This document shows positions 1-5,073 of a stretch of 10,351 nt of DNA, piece by piece; positions within the stretch are counted from its first letter, which is position 1, and the number at the start of each line of letters is the position of its first letter. The translations under genes were made by a program, and so were the position numbers. Under the pieces are notes generated by a model, which did not search any database, had not been told where the DNA came from, and saw only the letters and a program-made list of their open reading frames with translations. The DNA is taken from contig JANRJF010000164.1 of NCBI GenBank assembly GCA_033764095.1, forward strand, positions 1-10,351, given 5' to 3'. Source of the stretch: JBDTMT01 sp033764095 (GTDB lineage: Bacteria; Desulfobacterota; Binatia; HRBIN30; CADEER01).

Positions 1-1
1 G

Positions 2-625
2 ACGGACACGCCCACGGCGACGCCGACCGAGACCGCGACTCAGACCCCGACGGCCACGCCGACGGCGACGCCAACTGAGACCGCGACAAACACACCGACC
101 GACACGCCAACGTCGACGCCGACCGAGACCCCAACCAGCACCCCGACGGACACGCCCACGGCCACGCCGACCGAGACTCCAACCAGCACCCCGACCGACA
201 CGCCGACGGCGACGCCGACCGAGACCGCGACTCAGACCCCGACCGACACGCCGACGGCGACGCCGACCGAGACCCCAACCAGCACACCGACCGACACGCC
301 AACGGCGACGCCGACCGAGACTCCAACCAGCACCCCGACCGACACGCCGACGGCGACGCCGACCGAGACCGCGACTCACACGCCGACCGACACACCCACG
401 GCGACGCCAACCGAGACCGCCACGCACACACCGACGGACACGCCGACTCACACACTGACGGCGACGCCGGCCGACACCCGGACTCACACGCAGACGGCGA
501 CCCCGACCGAGACTGCGACTCTGACACCGACCGACACGCCGACGGCGACGCCAACCGAGACCGCGACTCACACGCCGACCGACACCTCGACGGCGACGCC
601 GACCGATAGTCCGACCTCGTCGGCG
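2..625 (+). repeat. 48-bp tandem repeat, 13 units, encoding a 16-residue Thr-alternating unit
   Basis: Thirteen consecutive 48-bp units start at 2 and keep exact register to 625. The typical unit encodes TDTPTATPTETATQTP or the variant with PTS in place of ATQ. Thr occupies almost every odd position, giving a 6-bp sub-period of ACN plus one other codon. Units 3-5 (98-241) and 6-8 (242-385) form a 144-bp higher-order duplication with the variant order PTS, PTS, ATx; I count 8 differences in 144 bases. Units 10 and 13 are degenerate. The array very likely continues upstream, because the window starts inside the repeat. Confidence 0.9.
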
Positions 626-3046
626 ACCCAGACTCCGACCGCAACGGCGACCCAGACCGCCTCGTCATCGGCCACCGCAACTCCATCCGAGACGCCGACC
701 GGCAGCGCGACCGCGAGCCCCAGCGCGACGCCAACCGACACGCCGACCGCCTCGCCGGCCGTGAGCCCGAGCAACACGCCGACATCGACCGCAAGCCACA
801 CCCCGACCGACAGTGCGACGCCGACGCACACGGCCACGCCGACCGCGAGCAGCAGCTCGACGCCGAGTCACACGCCGCCGGCGACGGCCAGCGACACCGC
901 GACGCCGACGCCGACCGACACCGCGACACCGACGGTACCGCCGACCACCCCCCCGACCTTCACGCCGACGGCTACCGCCACCCCGACGGCGACGCCGACC
1001 GAGACCCTGACCGCCACCACGACCGAGACCCACACGCCGACCGCGACGCGTACGCACTCGCCTACCGCCAGCGTCAGTCAGACACCGACCGACACGGCGA
1101 CCCCGATCAGCACGCCGCCCGACACCGCGACCATCACCGCCACCGTCACGCCGACGGTGAGCGAGACGTCGAGCGCCTCGACGACGCCGACCGCCACCGG
1201 CACGCCCACGGTGACGGCCACCGAGACGTCGCCCCCGAGCCAGACGCCAACGGCGATTCCATCCAACACCGCCACCGCGACCAACTCGCCGGCGGCAACG
1301 CAGTCGACGACGCCGACCGGCAGCGCGACGGCTACGCCGACCGCCACGGCGACGATCCCGGCCAGCCCGAGCGCGACGCAGACCGATGCGCCGACCCCGA
1401 CCGCGACCGCCAGCGCCACCGCGACGCCGACCGGGACGACCAGCTCGACGCCGAGCGCGACTGCGTCATTCAGCGCGACGGCCAGCCCGACGCGGACGGC
1501 CTCGGCCACCGCGACCGCGACGCAGGTGCCGACCGCGACCGCGACGGCGAGCAGCGCCGCGAGTCCCTCGGCGACGGCGACCTTGACCAGCACTCCGGTC
1601 GCGAGCGCGAGTGCGACGCCGACTCAGACGCCCAGCGCGACGACCGCCGACACGTCGACCGCGACGCGCACCGCGACCGCCACCGCCTCGCCGATCGCGA
1701 CCGCTACGCCGCAACCGACCGCAACGACCACGGCGTCCAAGTCGTCCAGCCCGAGCCCGACGCCGTCGGCGACGGCCACCGCATCGCCGAGCGCCACCGC
1801 GCCGCCCGCCACCGCGACGCCGACCACGAGCGCGACGCCGCCGGCGCGGCCGACCTCGACGCCGACGCGGGTCCTGCTCACGGCGACGCCGACCCCGGCG
1901 GCGACCAGCACGCCGACCATCAGCCGCGTCGACTCGCCGACGCCGACCCCGACGGTGACGCCGGACATGCCGCTGACGCCGATCATCACCACCGAGGCGT
2001 GCGCATTCGTCGCCAACAGCGGCGACGGGACGCTGTCGGTGCTCAGCACGACGCTGCGTAGCGTACGCGCGACGGTCGCCATCGGCGGCGAGCCGTCGGC
2101 GCTGGTCGCCAGCGCCGACGGCCGGCGCGTCTATGCCGCCGACGCCGCCGGCGGCGCGGTCGATGTCATCGATGCGATTGCCAAGCAGGCCGTCGGCAGC
2201 GTCGCCGTCGGCCCGGCACCGCGCGCGCTGGCGCTCGGCGTCGATCGTGCGGCGTTGATCGTGGCCAACAGCGGCGGCGATTCGATCGTCAGCGTCGACA
2301 CCGACACCCTCACCGCGAGCACGCCGGTGCCGCTGATGCCGACGCCGCTGGCGATCGCGGTCGATCGCCACGCCGATGTCTATGTCGGCAGCGACGCGGC
2401 GGCGGCGGTGGTGGTCACCGATGCGGATCTGCAGCCGATCGCGAGCATCGCGATGGCGGCGTCGGTCGAGGCGCTCGCGGTGCGGCCGGGCGGTGCGCTC
2501 CTCTATGCCGCGGAGACTGCCGCCGGCCAGATCGGCGTGATCGATGCCGCTACTCATCTGCGCATCGACGGCATCTCCGTCGGCGAGGAACCGGCCGCCA
2601 TCGCCTGGCGCCACGACGGCCAGCGCGCCTACGTCGCGCTGCGTGGCGCGAACGAGGTCGCCGTGATCGACAGCGAGCGCCGCGCCGTGCGCGCCCGCAT
2701 CGCGGTCGGTGCTGCGCCGGCCGGGCTGGCGCTGACGTCGGACGACGCGCTGCTGGTGGTGGCGAACAGCGGCGACGGTACGGTCAGCCTGGTCAGCACC
2801 GCCGCCGAGCGCGTCAGCGGCACGGTGACGGTCGGTGCCGCGCCGGTCGCCGTGGCGATCGTCGCAGTGCGCGGCGGCTGCGCGCCGCAGGCGATCCCGA
2901 CGCCGACCGCGACCGGTGCCGCGCCGACGGCGACGCCAAGGCGTGACCAAGAAGACGACGGCTGCGCGGTCAGCGGCGCGCGTGACCCAGGCGTCGTGCT
3001 GCTGCTGCCGCTGGCAGGGCTGCTGCTCGTCCGCCGGCGTCGTTGA
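2..3046 (+). CDS. Thr/Pro-rich stalk plus seven-blade YVTN-type beta-propeller surface protein with C-terminal sorting tail (5' partial)
   Basis: The frame is open from the first complete codon of the window to a TGA at 3044-3046, so the true start lies upstream; 1014 residues are visible. Residues 1 to about 660 are low-complexity Thr/Pro/Ala/Ser, with Thr at nearly every second position at first. Residues 667-960 are seven repeats of about 42 residues resembling YVTN/NHL propeller blades: each has an Ala-Asn-Ser-Gly-Asp-like turn, an internal strand such as VxVID, a V-G-x-x-P turn and an ALA/DGxxxY step. A short second Pro/Thr linker follows (about 961-980). The tail has DDGC (Cys988), a hydrophobic stretch at about 997-1010 and RRRR (1011-1014). 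From family knowledge, this looks like an exported protein displaying a propeller on an extended, possibly O-glycosylated stalk, with a MYXO-CTERM-like tail for sorting. Its ligand is unknown. The GTG at 761 lies inside the repeat and is not a credible start. Confidence 0.85.
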   Translation, partial: TDTPTATPTETATQTPTATPTATPTETATNTPTDTPTSTPTETPTSTPTDTPTATPTETPTSTPTDTPTATPTETATQTPTDTPTATPTETPTSTPTDTPTATPTETPTSTPTDTPTATPTETATHTPTDTPTATPTETATHTPTDTPTHTLTATPADTRTHTQTATPTETATLTPTDTPTATPTETATHTPTDTSTATPTDSPTSSATQTPTATATQTASSSATATPSETPTGSATASPSATPTDTPTASPAVSPSNTPTSTASHTPTDSATPTHTATPTASSSSTPSHTPPATASDTATPTPTDTATPTVPPTTPPTFTPTATATPTATPTETLTATTTETHTPTATRTHSPTASVSQTPTDTATPISTPPDTATITATVTPTVSETSSASTTPTATGTPTVTATETSPPSQTPTAIPSNTATATNSPAATQSTTPTGSATATPTATATIPASPSATQTDAPTPTATASATATPTGTTSSTPSATASFSATASPTRTASATATATQVPTATATASSAASPSATATLTSTPVASASATPTQTPSATTADTSTATRTATATASPIATATPQPTATTTASKSSSPSPTPSATATASPSATAPPATATPTTSATPPARPTSTPTRVLLTATPTPAATSTPTISRVDSPTPTPTVTPDMPLTPIITTEACAFVANSGDGTLSVLSTTLRSVRATVAIGGEPSALVASADGRRVYAADAAGGAVDVIDAIAKQAVGSVAVGPAPRALALGVDRAALIVANSGGDSIVSVDTDTLTASTPVPLMPTPLAIAVDRHADVYVGSDAAAAVVVTDADLQPIASIAMAASVEALAVRPGGALLYAAETAAGQIGVIDAATHLRIDGISVGEEPAAIAWRHDGQRAYVALRGANEVAVIDSERRAVRARIAVGAAPAGLALTSDDALLVVANSGDGTVSLVSTAAERVSGTVTVGAAPVAVAIVAVRGGCAPQAIPTPTATGAAPTATPRRDQEDDGCAVSGARDPGVVLLLPLAGLLLVRRRR
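626..1981 (+). repeat. Degenerate Thr/Ala/Ser/Pro-rich low-complexity coding region
   Basis: After the ordered 48-bp array the same frame carries about 450 more residues made almost only of Thr, Ala, Ser and Pro. Short motifs such as TATPT, SATAT and TPTAT recur, but I find no fixed long period. It looks like an older, diverged part of the same stalk. The composition opens long shadow frames on the other strand and in other frames; these are not genes. Confidence 0.75.
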
Positions 3047-3057
3047 TCACGCCGGCG
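3032..3057. terminator. Perfect 9-bp stem-loop between convergent genes, spanning a stop codon
   Basis: CGCCGGCGT at 3032-3040 is the exact inverse complement of ACGCCGGCG at 3049-3057, with an 8-base loop. The loop contains the TGA of the propeller gene (3044-3046), and the stem's right arm lies in the 19-bp gap before the stop of the convergent ssb gene. No T-run follows on either strand, so it is not a textbook intrinsic terminator. Its place between converging transcripts suggests bidirectional termination or mRNA end protection. Confidence 0.4.
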
Positions 3058-3065
3058 ACGCGGGC

Positions 3066-3491
3066 TCAGAATGGAATGTCGTCGTCGGCGCCGCCCCCGG
3101 TGTCGGCCGGCATCGCCTGATCCTCACCCGGCGGCGGCACGAAGCCGGCGTTGCGCCCGCCCTGGCCGCCCCCGCCGAGGAAGCGCACGTCGCGCGCGAC
3201 GATCTCGGTGATGTATTTCTTGTTGCCTTCCTTGTCGTCGTAGCTGCGGTTGGTGATGCGCCCTTCGACGTACACCTGGCGGCCCTTGGCGAGGTACTGT
3301 CCGCAGGTTTCGGCCTGCTTTCCCCACACCACGATGTTGTGCCACTCGGTTCGTTCCTGCTTCTGTCCCTGCTGATCCGTCCACTTCTCGGTGGTCGCCA
3401 CCGAGAAGGTCGCGCGGGCCTGCCCGCTCGGCGTGAACCGCACCTCCGGGTCACGCCCCAGATTGCCAATGATGATGGCTTTGTTGACCAC
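3066..3491 (-). CDS. ssb: Single-stranded DNA-binding protein
   Basis: The 141-residue protein coats single-stranded DNA during replication, recombination and repair. The N-terminal OB fold (about 1-105) opens with VNKAIIIGNLGRDPEVR, matching the family start, and continues with TEWHNIVVWGK and KGRQVYVEGRI, as in bacterial SSB. A short Gly/Pro-rich linker leads to the acidic tip DDDIPF, the conserved peptide that recruits partner proteins (family knowledge). The length is slightly shorter than the E. coli protein because the linker is short. The start is GTG (3489-3491), with GAGG five bases upstream (3497-3500). The gene is convergent with the propeller gene. A promoter candidate of its own lies upstream, so it need not depend on the ester cyclase gene 138 bp upstream. 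Confidence 0.97.
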   Translation of the reverse strand: MVNKAIIIGNLGRDPEVRFTPSGQARATFSVATTEKWTDQQGQKQERTEWHNIVVWGKQAETCGQYLAKGRQVYVEGRITNRSYDDKEGNKKYITEIVARDVRFLGGGGQGGRNAGFVPPPGEDQAMPADTGGGADDDIPF

Positions 3492-3546
3492 GGCAGCCTC
3501 GCTTTCGGAGCCGCCGAACGGCGGCGCGGATGAAGGAACGGCGCGG

Positions 3547-3576
3547 ACGCTAGCAACGGCTCTCCGCGTCCGTCAA
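3547..3576 (-). promoter_or_regulatory. Putative sigma-70-type promoter of ssb
   Basis: On the minus strand, TTGACG (3571-3576) and TAGCGT (3547-3552) are separated by 18 bases. The predicted transcript start falls near 3540, about 50 bases before the GTG of ssb. An inverted repeat, CGGACGC (3544-3550) with GCGTCCG (3566-3572), overlaps the -10 and the downstream edge of the -35. It could be an operator, or a hairpin ending upstream transcription. The -10 is weak. Confidence 0.4.
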
Positions 3577-3629
3577 GGCGGCATCGCGTGGCCGCGCCGC
3601 ATCGATGTAGGGCGACGAGCGCGTGCAGG

Positions 3630-4091
3630 TCAGCCGGGGCCGGTCGCGTCGCGGGAAGCGCCGATCTGCTCCAGCAGACCGAGCAGATCCCAGTTCGTCC
3701 ACGACTCGACGATCTTCCCGCCGGCGACCCGATCGATGCTGATGCCCTCGACGACCATCGAATGGCCGCTGGCCGGGACCTGCATCCACGGCCCGCTGTG
3801 CGTGCCGCGACTCACCCAGCGTGTAACGACCTTGTCGCCCTCGGCGATCTGCTCTTCCACCGAGGTTTCGACGTCTGGGAAGCCGCGCCGCCACGCCTGC
3901 ACCAACTGCTTGAAGATCTCCGCGCCGCAGATGTCGACGGCGCTCATCGGCGCGTCGACGTGTGGATCGATCGTCCGTTGATGGTTCACGTAGTCGCGCG
4001 CCACGCATTCGTCGACGACCGCCAGGTTGCCGCGACCCCACAGCTCCTCGTAAAGGCGGCGCACCAGTGCCTTGTTCTCCGCGAGACTCAT
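3630..4091 (-). CDS. SnoaL-like / ester cyclase family protein
   Basis: The 153-residue protein resembles small single-domain NTF2-fold proteins annotated as ester cyclase or SnoaL-like polyketide cyclase. Typical segments are ENKALVRRLYEELWGRGN near the N-terminus, an FPD turn, IAEGDKVVTRW, GISIDRVAGGKIVESW and the C-terminal LLGLLEQIG. The family includes true polyketide cyclases, but most members are of unknown function. No polyketide genes are nearby, so a cyclase role is not supported; treat it as an unknown NTF2-like enzyme or binding protein. An ATG at 4127 in the same frame would add 12 residues. I prefer 4091 because GAAAGGG lies 8 bases upstream, the protein then starts where relatives do, and the best promoter places the transcript start inside the longer frame. 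No signal peptide is visible, so it is probably cytoplasmic. Confidence 0.88.
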   Translation of the reverse strand: MSLAENKALVRRLYEELWGRGNLAVVDECVARDYVNHQRTIDPHVDAPMSAVDICGAEIFKQLVQAWRRGFPDVETSVEEQIAEGDKVVTRWVSRGTHSGPWMQVPASGHSMVVEGISIDRVAGGKIVESWTNWDLLGLLEQIGASRDATGPG

Positions 4092-4099
4092 CGCGTCGA

Positions 4100-4106
4100 C
4101 CCTTTC
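4100..4106 (-). promoter_or_regulatory. Ribosome binding site that decides the ester cyclase start
   Basis: GAAAGGG on the minus strand sits 8 bases before the ATG at 4089-4091. The alternative ATG at 4127 has only a loose GGCGGA in front of it. Confidence 0.6.
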
Positions 4107-4116
4107 TCGGCCCGGC

Positions 4117-4144
4117 TTCATAATCATGCCGGTCCGCCGGTCAA
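4117..4144 (-). promoter_or_regulatory. Putative sigma-70-type promoter of the ester cyclase gene
   Basis: On the minus strand, TTGACC (4139-4144) and TATGAA (4117-4122) are 16 bases apart. Transcription would begin near 4110, about 20 bases before the ATG at 4091, and the ribosome site at 4100-4106 would lie within this short leader. Confidence 0.5.
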
Positions 4145-4161
4145 CCGCGCCGGAGGCGCGG
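4145..4161. repeat. GC-rich hairpin in the divergent intergenic region
   Basis: CCGCGCC (4145-4151) and GGCGCGG (4155-4161) form a perfect 7-bp stem with a GGA loop, immediately upstream of the -35 of the ester cyclase promoter. It may be an operator or only a product of high GC content. Confidence 0.3.
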
Positions 4162-4215
4162 CGCGACGATGCGGCGCGTCCCGGTCGCGCCCGCCGGCCG
4201 CCTCGGCCGCGCTGT

Positions 4216-4264
4216 AGTTCCTACGCCGCGCCCGGGCAGTTCTTACCGGCGCCACCCGTCGTTC
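4216..4264 (+). promoter_or_regulatory. Three GTTC boxes spaced exactly 22 bp apart
   Basis: AGTTCCTAC (4216-4224) and AGTTCTTAC (4238-4246) are direct repeats with one difference, 22 bp apart. A third GTTC core is at 4261-4264, so the cores fall at 4217, 4239 and 4261. A 22-bp step is about two helical turns, placing the boxes on one face of the DNA. They lie roughly 55-100 bp upstream of the predicted hemerythrin transcript start, where activator sites are often found. Protein binding is inference. Confidence 0.35.
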
Positions 4265-4288
4265 AACCGCGCCGACCCGGCGACGGCG

Positions 4289-4305
4289 TTGGCGCTCGAC
4301 TTGCA
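4289..4305 (+). promoter_or_regulatory. Putative sigma-54 (-24/-12) promoter of the hemerythrin gene
   Basis: TTGGCGCTCGACTTGCA matches the sigma-54 consensus YTGGCACGRNNNTTGCW at 11 of the 14 specified bases. It has the GG and GC elements with the required 10 bases between them and a perfect TTGCA. Transcription would start near 4316, just before the ribosome site AGGGAGG (4319-4325). I see no better sigma-70 site in this gap. Confidence 0.45.
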
Positions 4306-4331
4306 TTCGCTGCGCCGCAGGGAGGACACGC

Positions 4332-4802
4332 ATGCCAACCAAGCAGAGGCGCGAAGCGAAGCCGAATGCCATCACCCTGTTGAAGGAAGACCATCGGCAG
4401 GTGAGCGCGTTGTTCGAGCGCTTCGAGCGCAGTCGACAGGATGGCGCGAAGAAGAAGCTGGCCGACCAGATCTGCGACGAGCTCACCGCGCACGCCGAGA
4501 TCGAGGAGCAGATCTTCTACCCGGCGGTGCGCCAGGCCGTCCGCGACGACGACATGATGGACGAGGCGACGGTGGAGCACGCCACCGCCAAGGCCCTGAT
4601 CAAGCAGATCCGCGCGGCGTCGCCCGGCGACCCGATGTACGACGCCAAGCTCACGGTGCTCTCCGAGTACATCAAGCACCACGTCAAGGAAGAGCAGGGC
4701 GAGATGTTTCCCAAGGCGCGTAAGTCGGGTGTCGACCTGCAGGAGCTGGGGGCGCGCATGGCGTCGCACAAGCAGCGCATTCTCCGCCGCAGGCAGGGCT
4801 GA
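4332..4802 (+). CDS. Hemerythrin HHE cation-binding domain protein
   Basis: The 156-residue protein is a single hemerythrin-like four-helix bundle expected to hold a non-heme di-iron centre. The ligand pattern is visible: His21 in helix 1 (EDHRQ), His54-x3-Glu58 in helix 2 (HAEIEEQIFYP), His83 in helix 3 (EHATAK) and His117-x3-Glu121 in helix 4 (HHVKEEQGEMFP). Such proteins bind oxygen, or sense or detoxify oxygen, NO or oxidants (family knowledge); the specific role here is open. The ends are basic and there is no signal peptide or membrane segment, so it is probably cytoplasmic. The start is set by AGGGAGG (4319-4325), six bases before the ATG. The gene is divergent from the ester cyclase gene and seems to be a single unit, with GC-rich hairpins downstream. 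A sigma-54-like promoter and spaced GTTC boxes upstream suggest induced expression. Confidence 0.93.
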   Translation: MPTKQRREAKPNAITLLKEDHRQVSALFERFERSRQDGAKKKLADQICDELTAHAEIEEQIFYPAVRQAVRDDDMMDEATVEHATAKALIKQIRAASPGDPMYDAKLTVLSEYIKHHVKEEQGEMFPKARKSGVDLQELGARMASHKQRILRRRQG

Positions 4803-4870
4803 TCTCGCCGCGCGGCACACGGCACATGACGTCGGCCGCGGCGCGGTCGCGAGCCGTTTCCCGACCCGCA

Positions 4871-4891
4871 CCCACCCGGCGCCCGGGTGGG
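4871..4891. terminator. Perfect 9-bp GC-rich stem-loop after the hemerythrin gene
   Basis: CCCACCCGG (4871-4879) pairs perfectly with CCGGGTGGG (4883-4891) across a CGC loop, about 70 bp past the hemerythrin stop and before the RNase J promoter. No T-run follows. It is a plausible transcription terminator or insulator for a GC-rich genome, but is predicted from shape only. Confidence 0.45.
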
Positions 4892-4910
4892 CCGCACAGC
4901 CATCTGTCCG

Positions 4911-4944
4911 GCCCGCCGCCGGGCGGGCGGCAAGCGGGCCCGCC
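4911..4944. repeat. Two mutually exclusive GC hairpins
   Basis: GCCCGCC at 4911-4917, GGCGGGC at 4922-4928 and GCCCGCC again at 4938-4944 let the middle copy pair with either neighbour. They lie upstream of the RNase J promoter, so they would be in the tail of the hemerythrin transcript rather than in the RNase J leader. They probably support termination. Confidence 0.35.
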
Positions 4945-4961
4945 GCTGCGCGGAGTGCGCG

Positions 4962-4991
4962 TTGACTCCCAGAACGACGCGGCGATAAGGT
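4962..4991 (+). promoter_or_regulatory. Putative sigma-70-type promoter of the RNase J-ftsK-lolA operon
   Basis: TTGACT (4962-4967) and TAAGGT (4986-4991) are 18 bases apart. The transcript start would be near 4998, giving a leader of about 75 bases before the RNase J start. It sits just after the hairpin cluster that may end the hemerythrin transcript. Confidence 0.45.
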
Positions 4992-5061
4992 CCCTGCGGT
5001 GGTGTTGCTGGGATGACGTGGACGAATCAGTTGGTACGCCCCGGCGCGTGCCGAACGTCGC

Positions 5062-5065
5062 GAGG
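5062..5065 (+). promoter_or_regulatory. Ribosome binding site that decides the RNase J start
   Basis: GAGG lies 8 bases before the ATG at 5074 but only 2 bases before the in-frame ATG at 5068. Normal spacing favours 5074; the two starts differ by two residues. Confidence 0.55.
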
Positions 5066-5073
5066 CGATGGCG

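Noticed and set aside
2..625. Regular repeats considered as a CRISPR array.
   Set aside because: The units are contiguous without unique spacers, stay in a coding frame and continue into a domain protein; no cas genes are present.
761..763. GTG as the start of the propeller gene.
   Set aside because: The frame is open to the left edge of the window with the same repeat, and no ribosome site precedes the GTG.
568..2082. Several Val/Ala/Gly-rich minus-strand frames opposite the Thr/Pro stalk.
   Set aside because: They are reverse-complement readings of ACN/CCG/GCG codons and inherit the repeat period; there is no independent signal.
1466..2950. A 494-codon minus-strand frame opposite the stalk and propeller.
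   Set aside because: It is an Arg/Gly-rich shadow of repetitive coding sequence, without a ribosome site or family resemblance.
2835..3533. A plus-strand frame across the end of the propeller gene and opposite ssb.
   Set aside because: It overlaps both real genes in another frame and has no family features.
3391..4217. Plus-strand frames opposite ssb and the ester cyclase gene.
   Set aside because: The minus-strand proteins match known families; the plus frames are compositional shadows.
4217..4264. GTTC boxes considered as a LexA (SOS) site.
   Set aside because: The alphaproteobacterial LexA box needs GTTC-N7-GTTC; here the cores are 22 bp apart with no intermediate copy.
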